Source: Verrucomicrobiota bacterium (lineage in GTDB: Bacteria > Verrucomicrobiota > Verrucomicrobiia > Limisphaerales > JADLHS01). Taken from it: a stretch of 64,000 nt of DNA. Both the position numbers and the translations under genes were made by a program. The number at the start of each line of letters is the position of its first letter. The first letter of the stretch is position 1. Location of the stretch: assembly GCA_029573725.1 (NCBI GenBank), contig JAKQDQ010000117.1, forward strand, positions 1 to 64,000, given 5' to 3'. Of the stretch, positions 28,012 through 37,727 are shown piece after piece. The notes below the pieces were generated by a model. The model was given only the letters and a program-made list of their open reading frames with translations. It did no database searches and had not been told where the DNA came from.

Positions 28012-29682
28012 ATGCAATCCGAACGCCGCCACGACTGGAGTCCCCTCACGAGGATGATGGCCGGCTGTGCGCTGCTCGGCGGTGTCCTCCCCTGGTTGGC
28101 GGGCGCCGGCGATCTCGAGCGTCTGGCCCAACCGCAGGAAGGTCGCTCCATGCGGTCCACCTCCACGATGCGCGTGGGGGAAAACCGGCGCGACGGTGGC
28201 GAGAACCGGCATGATCCCAAGGCGGCGCCACGCGGGGACCGGAACGAGGCAAGCAACTATGACAATTTTCGTGTGCCGCCGGGTGCCACGCACGTCCTGC
28301 TGGAGGAAGACGGGCCGGGCGTCATCACGCACATCTGGCTCACGTTTCTCGGACCGGAGCCGCAAGCCTGGGCTCGGGAAGGTTCGGCAAATCATCAGGA
28401 ATTGCTGCTGCGCATTTACTGGGACCATGATCCGCGCCCGGCCGTCGAGGCGCCGGTGGGGGATTTTTTTGCGAATTGTTTTGGCCGCCGTCGCGAAGTC
28501 ATCAGCACCCCGGTCATCGTGGAAGATGGTGATTCCTACAATTGTTTCTGGCGCATGCCCTTCCGCAAGGCGGCGCGTGTCGAAATCGTCAATCAAAGCG
28601 AGAAACCGCTCAACCTGCTCTATTACAACATTGACTGGATCAAGTTAAAGCGGCTGCCGAGAAACACCCCTTACTTCTATGCGCAGTACCGGCAGGAGTA
28701 TCCGGCCACGCCCGGCCAGGACTACGTGGTTTTGGAGACGCAGGGCAAAGGGCACTATGTCGGCACGGTGCTGGCCGTGCGGACCCGCAGCCCGGCCTGG
28801 TTCGGTGAAGGCGACGAGAAGATTTACATTGATGGCGAAGCCCAGCCGTCCATCTGGGGCACGGGCACGGAGGATTATTTTCTCTCGGCCTGGGGCTTGA
28901 AAACCACCAGCACACCGTACTTCGGAGTGCCGTATTTTGATCAGTGGGGCATCGTGGGCGGACACACCAGCGCCTACCGGTGGCACATTCACGATCCGCT
29001 GGTTTTCAACCGGGGGATCAAGGTAACGTTCGAGCACTTCGGCTGGATTTCTCCCGACGAAAATCCACAGCACAAGTCCACCAGCTGGAACGAGCGCGAG
29101 GACGACTACTCCAGCGTGGCGTTCTGGTATCAAACGGGCACGCCGACGTTCAGCGCCCGCGCGCCGGACGCCCGGGCACGAGCGTTGCCCAGTTTGGAGC
29201 GGCTGATCGTCCATGCGCGCGACTTCGCCGATGCGCGGCACCACGGCGCAGGGGCGGCGGTCCGCCAGCCGCTTGATTTCTACGAGGGCCCGCAACTCTT
29301 TTATCGCCCGCCATCCGCGGACAACGCCTGGGTCGAATTCAGTTTTGCCGTGCAAAAACAAGAACCGCTGCGCCTGCTCCTCCGGGCCACCAGGGCGGAG
29401 GATTACGGAAAATACCAGGCCCTCCTCAATGGCGTGAAACTGGGCGAGCCGCTGGATTTTTACGGCGACAACCTCGCCGATCACGAATTTCACCTGCTCG
29501 ATTTCTGGCCGACCCCGGGGAACTACACGCTGCGTTTGGAATGCGTGGGCAAAAACCGGTTGTCTGCCGGCCATTACTGCGGCATTGAGTCCGTCCGCCT
29601 GCGCGAGCGCCGCCCGCGCGTGACCGAATACGGATTCGACAAGGACAAGGACTGGAGGCAGAATCCGCGGCTCTACAAGTGA
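28012..29682 (+). CDS. DUF2961 protein, probable exported glycan-active enzyme
   Basis: 556 residues from 28012. Residues ~30-370 match DUF2961: GVITHIWLTFLG, LLRIYWDHDPRPAVEAPVGD, YNCFWRMPFRKAARVEIVNQ, IWGTGTEDYFLSAWGLK and SAYRWHIHDPLVF. DUF2961 includes fructan/arabinan-type fold members with hexameric ring architecture. A C-terminal ~140-residue beta-sandwich follows (WVEFSFAVQKQEPLRLLL). The start is uncertain: ATG codons at 28000, 28012, 28054 and 28057 precede the hydrophobic MMAGCALLGGVLPWLAGAG signal; frames further up to 27814 are open but look non-coding. Confidence 0.8.
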   Translation: MQSERRHDWSPLTRMMAGCALLGGVLPWLAGAGDLERLAQPQEGRSMRSTSTMRVGENRRDGGENRHDPKAAPRGDRNEASNYDNFRVPPGATHVLLEEDGPGVITHIWLTFLGPEPQAWAREGSANHQELLLRIYWDHDPRPAVEAPVGDFFANCFGRRREVISTPVIVEDGDSYNCFWRMPFRKAARVEIVNQSEKPLNLLYYNIDWIKLKRLPRNTPYFYAQYRQEYPATPGQDYVVLETQGKGHYVGTVLAVRTRSPAWFGEGDEKIYIDGEAQPSIWGTGTEDYFLSAWGLKTTSTPYFGVPYFDQWGIVGGHTSAYRWHIHDPLVFNRGIKVTFEHFGWISPDENPQHKSTSWNEREDDYSSVAFWYQTGTPTFSARAPDARARALPSLERLIVHARDFADARHHGAGAAVRQPLDFYEGPQLFYRPPSADNAWVEFSFAVQKQEPLRLLLRATRAEDYGKYQALLNGVKLGEPLDFYGDNLADHEFHLLDFWPTPGNYTLRLECVGKNRLSAGHYCGIESVRLRERRPRVTEYGFDKDKDWRQNPRLYK

Positions 29683-29739
29683 CCGCGCGGGGCGATCCCC
29701 GGCCCCGCCGCACGCCACCCCGGAGGGCGCGCGGTCCGC

Positions 29740-31008
29740 TCACATGTGAGCAATGATGTTGTCCCCAAACGCGGAACACTTGATCTCGGTGCCCCCGTCC
29801 ATCAAACGCGCAAAGTCGTAGGTGACTTTTTTGGAGCTGATTGCGCCGTTCAAGCCCTGGAGGATCAAATCCGCCGCCTCGATCCACCCCAGGTAGCGCA
29901 GCATCATTTCGCCGGACAACACCACGGACCCCGGGTTGACCATGTCCTTGCCGGCATATTTCGGCGCCGTGCCATGCGTGGCTTCAAAGATGGCGTGGCC
30001 GGTCAGGTAATTGATGTTGCCGCCGGGCGCGATGCCGATGCCGCCGACCTGTGCCGCCAGGGCGTCGCTGAGATAATCGCCGTTCAGGTTCAGGGTGGCA
30101 ATCACGTCAAAGTCCGTCGGCCGGGTCAGCACCTGTTGCAGCGTGATGTCGGCAATGGCGTCCTTGATGACGATTCCCGCCCCGGGTTTGCCTGCAGGGA
30201 TCTTACACCACGGACCGCCGTCCATTTCCGCCGCACCAAACTCGCGCCGGGCCAGTTCATAGCCCCAGTCGCGGAAGGCCCCCTCCGTGAACTTCATGAT
30301 GTTTCCCTTATGCACCAAGGTTACGCTCTGGCGTCCGTTGGTGATGGCGTATTGAATGGCCGCGCGCACCAGGCGCTCCGTGCCCGGTTTGCTCACCGGT
30401 TTGATGCCCAGGCCCACGGCGTCCGCCGCCTCGCCGCCGAACCGGATTTTCTTGAAGGCCGCGGGCAGTTCCTGTTGCAGCAGGGCCAAAATCTTTTTCG
30501 CCTCCACCGACCCGGCCTGATAATCAATGCCCGCGTAAATGTCCTCGGTGTTCTCGCGGAAGATCACCATGTTCACCTTTTCCGGATGCTTCACCGGACT
30601 GGGCACGCCCTGGAAATACTGCACCGGCCGCAGGCAGACGTAGAGATCCAGCATCTGACGCAACGCCACGTTCAGCGAGCGGATGCCACCGCCGACCGGC
30701 GTCGTCAACGGCCCTTTGATGCCCACCAGATAATCCTTGAACGCGGCCACGGTGTCGTCGGGCAACCAGTTGTCGAATTTGTGCTTGGAAGCCTCGCCGG
30801 CATACACCTCGAACCAGGAAATTTTCCGCGCTCCGCCGTAGGCCTTTTGCACCGCGGCATCAAAGACCCGCACGCTCGCCGCCCAAATGTCCGGTCCGGT
30901 CCCGTCGCCGCGAATGAAGGGGATGATCGGGTCGTGGGGCACGGTGAGCTGGCCGGCCTTGATGGAGATTTTGTTGCCGGCGGGTGGAGTGAGGTGTTGA
31001 TAGGCCAT
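29740..31008 (-). CDS. icd: Isocitrate dehydrogenase (NADP-type)
   Basis: 422 residues, standard for prokaryotic dimeric IDH. Visible are the N-terminal [14 protein letters not shown] loop, the substrate-binding [18 protein letters not shown] (Ser and Arg ligands of isocitrate), [15 protein letters not shown], the metal-binding [15 protein letters not shown] region and the C-terminal cofactor part [11 protein letters not shown]. It oxidatively decarboxylates isocitrate to 2-oxoglutarate in the TCA cycle. Start at 31008 (MAYQHL) chosen by family alignment; an in-frame ATG at 31098 adds a non-conserved 30 residues. Confidence 0.96.
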   Translation of the reverse strand: MAYQHLTPPAGNKISIKAGQLTVPHDPIIPFIRGDGTGPDIWAASVRVFDAAVQKAYGGARKISWFEVYAGEASKHKFDNWLPDDTVAAFKDYLVGIKGPLTTPVGGGIRSLNVALRQMLDLYVCLRPVQYFQGVPSPVKHPEKVNMVIFRENTEDIYAGIDYQAGSVEAKKILALLQQELPAAFKKIRFGGEAADAVGLGIKPVSKPGTERLVRAAIQYAITNGRQSVTLVHKGNIMKFTEGAFRDWGYELARREFGAAEMDGGPWCKIPAGKPGAGIVIKDAIADITLQQVLTRPTDFDVIATLNLNGDYLSDALAAQVGGIGIAPGGNINYLTGHAIFEATHGTAPKYAGKDMVNPGSVVLSGEMMLRYLGWIEAADLILQGLNGAISSKKVTYDFARLMDGGTEIKCSAFGDNIIAHM

Positions 31009-31190
31009 GGGTGCTTCAGTGTGATTCAGAATTTCAATTGAGAATGCGAACGCAAAACCAACGCCGCTCAGGGTTAAAGGTTGCCGTCGGAAATTCAAGG
31101 AAAGAAATCACCAGAACCGTTAATTCACTTGATAAGCCGCCACGCGCCGCCGCCCGGCCGGCAATGCGGAGCGTCATCGCGGTTCGCCGG

Positions 31191-32621
31191 TCACAACGCT
31201 TCCGGTTCGCGTTTGTGTGACAGTCCGAACTCCTTCAGTTTCTCGCGCACTTTCAGCCGGGTTACGCCCAACCACTGGGCCGCCTTGGTGATGTTGCCGC
31301 GGGCGCGTTGAATGGCCTGCGCGTACAGCTCAGGTTCGAGGTCGGCCAGCATTTTACTGAACGCATTGTGAACTTCTCCGCGCTCGACCTGATCCATCAA
31401 GGCGGTCACATAGGCGGCATGCGACTGGGCGGAGACCGCCGCCGGGGCGCGCGCCCTGGCGAGCACGCCTTTGACGTGTTCCAGGCTGATGGCGTAATCG
31501 CGCGCCGTCAACAGCGCCTTGCGCACGGTGTTTTCCAGTTCGCGCACGTTGCCCGGCCAGTCCTGGCTCTGCAGGTGCGCGATGGCTTCCGGAGTGATGG
31601 CGGGCGAAGCCACGCCCGCTTCCGGCCCGTAACGGCGCAGAAAATAGCGGACCATGTCGGGAATGTCCTCCTGGCGCTGCTGCAGCGGCGGCAGCTTGAT
31701 CGTGACCACGCTCAACCGGTAAAACAGGTCTTCACGAAACAAGCGTTCGCGAATCGCCGCTTCCAGGTCGCGGTGCGTGGCGGCGATGATGCGCACGTCC
31801 ACGGCAATGTTTTCCCGTCCGCCCACGCGTTGAATCGTCTTGTCCTGCAGCACCCGCAGCAGTTTCGCCTGAAGGTTGGCGTCCATGTCGCCGATCTCGT
31901 CCAGAAAAATGGTGCCGCCATTGGCCTGTTCAAAGCGGCCGATGCGCCGCGCGTCAGCGCCGGTGAACGCCCCCCGTTCGTGACCAAACAGCTCGCTCTC
32001 CAACAGGGTCTCCGGAATGGCGGCGCAGTTGATGGCGATGAACGGGGCGGCGGCACGATTGCTGTGTTGATAGATCGCGCGGGCGATCAATTCCTTGCCG
32101 GTGCCGGTGTCGCCACGAATCAGGACCGTGACGGAGGTGGCCGCGACGCGGCCAATCTCCTTGTAGATTCCCTGCATGATCCGGCTGTTGCCAATGATCG
32201 CCGTGCGCCCCGGGACGGCCTCCCCCATGTCCACCGGCTCGGACATCAGGCGGCTGCTCTCCAGCGCTTTGGCAATCAAGTCCAGCAATTCCTCGACTTC
32301 AAAAGGTTTCGGCACGTAATCGAAGGCGCCCCATTTGGTGGCCTCGATGGCCACCTCGGTGGAACCGTGCGCGGTGATGAGGATAATGGGCAATTTCGGT
32401 TTGACCTGATGCAGCCGGCGCACCAGTTCCAGCCCGTCCAGGCCCGGCAATCGGAGGTCCGTGATGACCACATCAAAGGCCTGTGCGATGGCCTGTTCCA
32501 GGCCGGTGTCCCCCCGGCTCAGCGTGGTGACCTCGTAGCCGTTGGCGCGCATCACCTTTTGCAACCCGGAGGCGATGTTTGTGTCGTCCTCCACCAACAG
32601 AATTTCAGGCTTGGCTTTCAT
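31191..32621 (-). CDS. NtrC-family sigma-54-dependent response regulator
   Basis: 476 residues in three parts. Receiver 1-120 has acidic pocket E11-D12-D13, phosphoacceptor Asp55 (VITDLRLPG) and Lys105 (PKPF). The AAA+ part at about 140-380 has Walker A GDTGTGKE (170-177), the sigma-54 contact loop GAFTGA (217-222) and Walker B IFLDEIGD. The C-terminal Fis-type HTH is NITKAAQWLGVTRLKVREKL. It activates sigma-54 promoters when phosphorylated by the kinase encoded just upstream; their genes overlap by 17 bp. Candidate target promoters with GG-N10-GC lie at 34217 and 36940. Confidence 0.97.
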   Translation of the reverse strand: MKAKPEILLVEDDTNIASGLQKVMRANGYEVTTLSRGDTGLEQAIAQAFDVVITDLRLPGLDGLELVRRLHQVKPKLPIILITAHGSTEVAIEATKWGAFDYVPKPFEVEELLDLIAKALESSRLMSEPVDMGEAVPGRTAIIGNSRIMQGIYKEIGRVAATSVTVLIRGDTGTGKELIARAIYQHSNRAAAPFIAINCAAIPETLLESELFGHERGAFTGADARRIGRFEQANGGTIFLDEIGDMDANLQAKLLRVLQDKTIQRVGGRENIAVDVRIIAATHRDLEAAIRERLFREDLFYRLSVVTIKLPPLQQRQEDIPDMVRYFLRRYGPEAGVASPAITPEAIAHLQSQDWPGNVRELENTVRKALLTARDYAISLEHVKGVLARARAPAAVSAQSHAAYVTALMDQVERGEVHNAFSKMLADLEPELYAQAIQRARGNITKAAQWLGVTRLKVREKLKEFGLSHKREPEAL

Positions 32622-33645
32622 GATCCGCCGCGAGCGGCAGCACGATGCTAAAAGTGGTGCCGCGGTTCAATTCCGTTTGATAGTGGATAGCGCCGTCATG
32701 CTGCTCAACAATCCGGGCCGCGATGCCCAACCCCAGACCCGTACCGCTTTCCTTGGTGGTGAAAAACGGATCGAACATCCGGTTCTGAACCTCCGGGGGA
32801 ATGCCCCGGCCCGTGTCGCTGACCTCCAGCACCAGGACCCGGTCGGCGCGCCCGTTCCGCGCGCGCTTTTCCACCCGGGTGCGCAGCGTGATCGTGCCGC
32901 CGCGTTCCGTGCTTTCCGCCGCATTCTGAATCATGTTGATCAACACCTGCTTCATCTTGTCCGCGTCCGCCAGCACCGTCCCCTCCGTGCCCAGCTCCAA
33001 CTGGAGCTGCAATCCGCGCTTGGCCAGATCCGCGGACAACAGCGCCGCCGCATCCTGCAACAGCCGGGTGGCGGCCACAGGTTGCAGTTTGGGCTCGGTG
33101 GGCCGCGCGAACTGCAGGAAGTCCCGGACGATCCGTTCCAGCCGATCTATCTCGTTTTCGATGACTTCCAGGTCTTCGTGATCCGAGGCGGCGACGTGCG
33201 CAGATGCCTTCAAACTGAAAACGCGCACTTTGATGGCCGTCAGCGGGTTGCGGATTTCATGCGCGATGCCGGCGGCGAGCACGCCCAGTGACGCCAGTTT
33301 TTCCTGACGTTCGATGATCGCCCGGCTTTCGGACAGGTCGGTGCGCAGGGGCGTAATCATACGGCGGTAAATCAAAATCAGAATGACAGTGCCGCTCACC
33401 AGGAGGCCCACCAAGGAAAGCAACAAAAACTGCCGCACCCGCGCCAGCGCCGAGTGGGTTGCGGCGACAAACTGCTCCGTGGCCGCGGAGTCGGCCGTCA
33501 CTTGCGCGAGGTGGGCGGGGGTGATTTCCGCTCGCAGTGCGCCGATTTGCCGCCAGGCAAGCCGTTCCGCCCACACAAGCGCGAGGATGATGGCCGCTGC
33601 AAGGAGCAACAATTCCGTGAGTCGCGATGGAATTCTGGCGGGCAT
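32605..33645 (-). CDS. Membrane sensor histidine kinase, NtrB-like output
   Basis: 346 residues from 33645 (MPARIPSRL). Helix 1 (about 8-28), a short ~50-residue periplasmic loop (WRQIGALRAEITPAHLAQ), helix 2 (about 75-95), then HisKA with the phosphoacceptor in LGVLAAGIAHEIRNPLTAIK and HATPase with N box INMIQNAAEST, G1 DTGRGIP and G2 GLGLGIA. No PAS domain. Its loop is too small for a large ligand domain. Encoded between the membrane winged-helix protein and the NtrC-type regulator, so it forms a cognate pair with the latter. Confidence 0.95.
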   Translation of the reverse strand: MPARIPSRLTELLLLAAAIILALVWAERLAWRQIGALRAEITPAHLAQVTADSAATEQFVAATHSALARVRQFLLLSLVGLLVSGTVILILIYRRMITPLRTDLSESRAIIERQEKLASLGVLAAGIAHEIRNPLTAIKVRVFSLKASAHVAASDHEDLEVIENEIDRLERIVRDFLQFARPTEPKLQPVAATRLLQDAAALLSADLAKRGLQLQLELGTEGTVLADADKMKQVLINMIQNAAESTERGGTITLRTRVEKRARNGRADRVLVLEVSDTGRGIPPEVQNRMFDPFFTTKESGTGLGLGIAARIVEQHDGAIHYQTELNRGTTFSIVLPLAADHESQA

Positions 33646-33673
33646 CAACCGGTGGCGGGAGCGTAGCCGAGGC

Positions 33674-34201
33674 TCAGATTGCGCGCAAAGCAGAAACAGG
33701 GGCGGGACGTCCGCCCGCCGCCGGGGCCGTGGCCCGCGCCTCCAGCAACGCCTGGAGGCGCTTGCCCGCAATCGTCAGCTCCCATCGCCCCCGCTGGGAC
33801 GCCACCAGGCCGGCGCGTTTCAAAATCAACGTCACCTGCCGGAGCGCCGGGACCGGCAGTTCGCGCCGCCGCCGGCCGCGCAATTGCCGGTTCACCGTTC
33901 CCTGAAGCTCCGCCTCCAGCAGCCCGCCGCCCGGCTCCGCCAGCACGGCCAGAATTTGCCGGGAGGCGACGGACTGTTCAAAATGGAGCAGCAAGCTTTC
34001 GCACAAAGTTTCATCCATGGCGGCGCCCACGGGAAAGTTCCGGTTTTGCTGCTCGTCCGCCGCGGGCTCAATCAAACTGTCGAGCAGGCTGGCCGTCCAT
34101 TGATCATGCCGATGGGGCGCCACCACCAAACGCACAACGATATCCACCACGATGACAACGGCGAGTGCCACAACTCCAATAATCAATCCAAACCCGATCA
34201 T
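33674..34201 (-). CDS. Membrane-anchored winged-helix protein of the kinase operon
   Basis: 175 residues. A strongly hydrophobic N-terminal helix (GLIIGVVALAVVIVVDIVV, 5-23) is followed by a soluble part with two helix-turn-helix-like regions: ILAVLAEPGGGLLEAELQGTVNRQL (about 82-106) and LPVPALRQVTLILKRAGLVASQRGR (115-139) with a wing and final helix. The second resembles a winged helix. Its stop lies 28 bp before the kinase gene. The family is unknown to me; it could tether DNA to the membrane or act as a protein-binding module of the signalling complex. Confidence 0.7.
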   Translation of the reverse strand: MIGFGLIIGVVALAVVIVVDIVVRLVVAPHRHDQWTASLLDSLIEPAADEQQNRNFPVGAAMDETLCESLLLHFEQSVASRQILAVLAEPGGGLLEAELQGTVNRQLRGRRRRELPVPALRQVTLILKRAGLVASQRGRWELTIAGKRLQALLEARATAPAAGGRPAPVSALRAI

Positions 34202-34216
34202 GATGCATCACTCCCT

Positions 34217-34232
34217 AGCGGGCCATGTGCCA
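34217..34232 (-). promoter_or_regulatory. Sigma-54-type promoter candidate before the kinase operon
   Basis: On the minus strand TGGCACA-TGGC-CCGCT reads GG-N10-GC, with an almost ideal -24 box and a poorer -12 box (CCGC for TTGC). It ends 16 bp before the ATG at 34201, so transcription would begin only about 5 nt upstream of that codon. This suits autoregulation by the operon's own NtrC-type activator, but the short leader is a caveat. Confidence 0.4.
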
Positions 34233-35346
34233 ACCCGACGGTGGCTCGACGCGGTAACGGCTCTGGAGTCAATACCCGTCATCGGCAACCTCCGAAAGCC
34301 GCGTGAACCCGTGAAAATCCTGGCGGGAGTCCCCTGCCCTGCTCCGGGGCCGCCGCACGCAGTCCGGATAAATGTGGCTTCAAGCTGCCGGAGCGGGTGA
34401 AACAAATCAGACCATCCGCGGAACGAAATCGCCCAGGCCGACCGCCGGGCACGCGAAATTCTCACACGATCGTGGGACGCGGATGCGAGCGGTTCTCTGG
34501 CACGCTCCTGGCTGGCCACCCCACGCGACGTCCAACACCCGCTTGGCGCCGCAACCGGCAGCCGTCATGAAAATCAATCCAGTGATAACCATATCCCGGA
34601 AGAACAACTGCACGTCGCCAGTTCGGAAAGTGCAGGTGTCACCTTGGCGTGAGGAGCGCATGGACATCGTGATTCGTGAGGCCGGACGCCCGTCCCCTCC
34701 GTGGAGAACCCGGCGCAGGCGGCGCGTCTCCGCAACAGGCCAATCGCTCCCCCTCGCGGAATGATTGACGCCCGCCGACGTGGTCACGAAACCCTCCGCC
34801 GCGGCGGACGGTCCTCATCCACTCGCCGTTGCTGAAGTCCGTTTCCGGGTCGTCCGGGTATAAAGCGCGCGTTGCCCGGGTGACGCAGTTTTCGACGGCG
34901 AATGGCAAACGGGAACGTCCGGGCGAAAATTTTCAAAATGTACGAGACACACCCCGGAGCGGAACTTATAATGCGCCTGCAAGCTGCGTGGGGATGCGCA
35001 ATCCCGGAACTTCGGTTGCCGCGTGGAATCGTTCCCCCGCCCACGGTGTAATTCGAGCCAACGGTGCCGCTGCGAAACAACGGACGCGCCCGGCCTGCGC
35101 GCGCGGGCGCATGGTCGCCACGGTGGATGCAGACGGAAATCGAACGGACCGGATTCACGGTCGGGGCTGGCTCGACGGGACCTCATCGCCAGACCGCCAC
35201 GTGCCAGTCGCGCGCTTCAAGGAGTACGCCGCGGGTTGGACGCCGGACAATGAACCGCCCCGGCGCGCGAGGGCGGCAAGTGACAAGCAAAGGTGATGAA
35301 ACTCAAATTCAAATGAAAACTCGAATGGTCGAAATCGTAATCCGAC
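34233..35346. other. Long intergenic region without a supported gene
   Basis: 1.1 kb. Frames are short and mutually overlapping. The one partial resemblance is on the minus strand near 34700-34900, where EWMRTVRRGGGFRDHVG looks like the GGSWRD core of formylglycine-generating-enzyme-type domains; it is too short and isolated to call. The region may be a decayed gene or a long regulatory zone. Confidence 0.5.
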
Positions 35347-36750
35347 ATGGCTAAGAGCTCCGCACCCGAAAAGAAAAATCTTCACAGTGTCAAACCGCTC
35401 CGCTCCGCCAAGGCCGCCGGCCGCCCGAGGCGTTTGATGTCCCGGCGGACGACCGGACAAAAATCCAGGCGGGCCGACCGGATCGACGGATCTTTTGGCT
35501 GGCCAGACCAGCGAACGGGGGCGACCGCACGACAGCCGCAGGTATTGATTTTGGGGGCCTCGGGGCATGTGGCGCAGGCCTTTCTGCTGCGCATGGCGGC
35601 CCGGCGGAATGATTTTGGCCAGTTGGTGCTGGTGGATCCCAGCGACCGGGTGACGCGCAATCCCTACCTGGATCACGGGACGTTGCGCTATGAATTCATC
35701 CAGCGGGCCTTTCAGTTTCCGGAGGACACGGCGGCGTACCACGAATTATTGCAGCAAAAGCGGATCAACATTGTGGTGGACCTGACCGATCTGGACACCC
35801 TCCCGATTTTGGCGGCCACGGACGAGCTGGGCGTGGCATACGTCAACACCGCGTTGAATGAGGTGAAGCGCGGGATCGCCGAGGTTGTGGCCGACGCGCA
35901 ATTCACCCGCAACCGGCCCCGCAAGGCCCCGCACATTCTCAGTTCCGGCATGAACCCCGGGGTGGTGAACCTGTGGGTGTGGCACGGATTCCAGAACTAC
36001 GGCGCGCCGACAGAAATCATTCATTTTGAATACGACACCTCCGTCCCCGCCTCGGGCTGGCAACCCATCATCACCTGGTCGCGTCAGGAGTTTCTGACCG
36101 AGGCGGTGTGGGACCGGACCGGACAGGTGGTCAACGGCACATTGCAAATGCTGCCCGGAAACTCCCTGCAACACCGCGAATCGCTGGCGTCCGTGATGGA
36201 ACCCGTGATGAAACTGCCGGATTATCCGCACGGCCTGCTGGTCCTGCATGAAGAAAACGTCAAGCTCGGGGCCCGACTGGGGGCCTCCTCGAAATACGTG
36301 TACGCCATCCACCCCAGGACCATGGCCTACTTGGAGCAGAAACATCGTTCCCAGGCCCGGGTGGAGATCGGCGACCTGCTGATCGGCAACAACACCACCA
36401 TGCCGCTCGAGGGCGAGGACACCATCGGGGTCTGCCTCGAGTATCCGGACAAGCGGGTGTACTACCTCCACAGCCTGGCCAACAACCAGGTCACCGGCAC
36501 CAACGCGACATGCGCACAAGTCGCCGTCGGAATGGATGCCGCCCTGTTTGCGCTGGCCTTTGAACGGCTCGCGCCGCGCGTTCACTTTGCCAGCGACCTG
36601 TATGACACGGTGTATTCCGACGTCGCTTTCGCCGCGCTGCGCGTCGAGCACTCCATCTTTGACAAGACGAGCCGCCGCCTGGTGCGCAACCGGCATGAAC
36701 CCCGATTGCGCCCTCATTCGCCGACGGGAGAGAACTCGTTGCCCATCTGA
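35347..36750 (+). CDS. Saccharopine dehydrogenase-family protein, homospermidine-synthase-like
   Basis: 467 residues. A basic, unconserved N-terminus (1-60) precedes a Rossmann nucleotide site VLILGASGHVAQAFLLRM (about 65-82), then VDLTDLDTLPILAATDE and the characteristic SSGMNPGVVNLWVWHGFQ, as in homospermidine synthase and carboxynorspermidine dehydrogenase. Those enzymes make polyamines through NAD(P)-dependent condensation. Late motifs QVTGTNATCAQVAVGMD and FASDLYDTVYSDVAFAAL complete the domain. A downstream ATG at 35437 would shorten the odd basic leader. The exact reaction cannot be told from sequence alone. Confidence 0.8.
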   Translation: MAKSSAPEKKNLHSVKPLRSAKAAGRPRRLMSRRTTGQKSRRADRIDGSFGWPDQRTGATARQPQVLILGASGHVAQAFLLRMAARRNDFGQLVLVDPSDRVTRNPYLDHGTLRYEFIQRAFQFPEDTAAYHELLQQKRINIVVDLTDLDTLPILAATDELGVAYVNTALNEVKRGIAEVVADAQFTRNRPRKAPHILSSGMNPGVVNLWVWHGFQNYGAPTEIIHFEYDTSVPASGWQPIITWSRQEFLTEAVWDRTGQVVNGTLQMLPGNSLQHRESLASVMEPVMKLPDYPHGLLVLHEENVKLGARLGASSKYVYAIHPRTMAYLEQKHRSQARVEIGDLLIGNNTTMPLEGEDTIGVCLEYPDKRVYYLHSLANNQVTGTNATCAQVAVGMDAALFALAFERLAPRVHFASDLYDTVYSDVAFAALRVEHSIFDKTSRRLVRNRHEPRLRPHSPTGENSLPI

Positions 36751-36939
36751 GTTCACCGGCCGTGCGCACCAGCCCGGCTTCCCCCGGCTGACACGAATCC
36801 AAACTGCCGTGCCCGGGGGGATCGACTGGCACAAATCCAACCGGCACTGGTGGCGAATCAACCGCTGGATGGCGTCCGACGGACTGCGCGTTGCTAAAAT
36901 TTCCCCGTAATTTCACCCGTTGATTCCACCGCGCCGGTC

Positions 36940-36956
36940 TGGCACGAACCCAGCTA
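36940..36956 (+). promoter_or_regulatory. Sigma-54 promoter before the receiver genes
   Basis: TGGCACG-AACC-CAGCTA has a perfect -24 box and GC at -12 with exact GG-N10-GC spacing. The expected start is near 36966, giving a leader of about 38 nt to the ATG at 37004, which has an AGGAG ribosome-binding site. It would drive 37004-38294 and could be controlled by the NtrC-type regulator at 31191. Confidence 0.6.
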
Positions 36957-37003
36957 TACCCGGAGCAGCGACGCTGCGGCGCCGCCGACACAGGAGAACC
37001 AAC

Positions 37004-37219
37004 ATGAAAACAAACCACCATCACGACCTGGCCGCGCTGGGGTTCCCTTTGACCGCGCGGCATGCACAAACCGCTGAATTCCCGCCGCCTGGTCCGGCCC
37101 GGTTCAGCCCATTCAAGTTCCGCATCCATGTGCGCCCCGGACGCCAGCCGCACCTGGTTCATCGCGGCATGCGGAAGCCCTGGAAACCGGATTTTATCGA
37201 AACCATAACTCACAACTGA
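37004..37219 (+). CDS. Small basic, His/Pro-rich protein
   Basis: 71 residues: an HHH run near the start (MKTNHHHDLAALGF), a Pro-rich middle and a basic end (RKPWKPDFIETITHN). Supported by an AGGAG ribosome-binding site 7 bp before the ATG, its place right behind a sigma-54 promoter, and the next gene only 12 bp downstream. No known domain; could be a short regulatory peptide or a spurious frame. Confidence 0.45.
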   Translation: MKTNHHHDLAALGFPLTARHAQTAEFPPPGPARFSPFKFRIHVRPGRQPHLVHRGMRKPWKPDFIETITHN

Positions 37220-37231
37220 AAAGGTGAAGCC

Positions 37232-37672
37232 ATGAAAATCAATCCTGTTGGCCATCGGGTTCTGGTGGTCAGTAACGACTTTACCGTTCGCGAATCCTTG
37301 GGCGGGATTCTGGACGCGGCGGATTTCACGGTGCTGCTCGCAGCGAATGGCCGTGAAGCCCTCAAACTGGTGCGCACGCAGCCGGTCAAGGCCATTGTCC
37401 TGGATTACCGCGCGCCGGCCGAGGCCAAAGGAGGCACCCCCCGGCACTCCAACCTGCTGGAGGCGCTGACCGATTTGGACCCGTTCCGGCCTGTGATCCT
37501 GACCTGCAAACCCGAGGTGAAACTGGACTACCGCTCGCGGCTCATGGCGGATCTGATTCTGCACCATCCGCTAACGCCAGCCGCCCTGCTGGACGGACTC
37601 AGGCTGCTGCTTTCCGAATCCTTGCGTGAGCGGGCGTTCCGCAAATCCGAACTGACCACCATGGCACGCTGA
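37232..37672 (+). CDS. Degenerate stand-alone receiver-domain protein
   Basis: 146 residues with a CheY-like fold. The phosphoacceptor Asp58 is kept (AIVLDYRAP) and Thr91 too (VILTCKPE). But the acidic pocket reads SND (14-16) rather than DD, and the switch Lys is replaced, with HHP (111-113) where KP is expected. There is an insert after the phosphorylation site (AEAKGGTPRHSN). No output domain. An AAGGTGA ribosome-binding site precedes the ATG. It may work by protein contact without normal phosphorylation switching. Confidence 0.8.
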   Translation: MKINPVGHRVLVVSNDFTVRESLGGILDAADFTVLLAANGREALKLVRTQPVKAIVLDYRAPAEAKGGTPRHSNLLEALTDLDPFRPVILTCKPEVKLDYRSRLMADLILHHPLTPAALLDGLRLLLSESLRERAFRKSELTTMAR

Positions 37673-37727
37673 CCCACAACCAATGCGCCACATGCCCCCA
37701 CGAACCAAACAACCAAAGGCAAATGTT

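Noticed and set aside
34639-34908. Possible formylglycine-generating-enzyme remnant (VRRGGGFRDH) on the minus strand
   Set aside because: Only about 15 residues resemble the family core, and no flanking similarity was found.
36491-37567. Minus-strand frame of 358 codons opposite the receiver gene
   Set aside because: Crosses the ends of two plus-strand genes and the sigma-54 promoter, with no recognisable domain.
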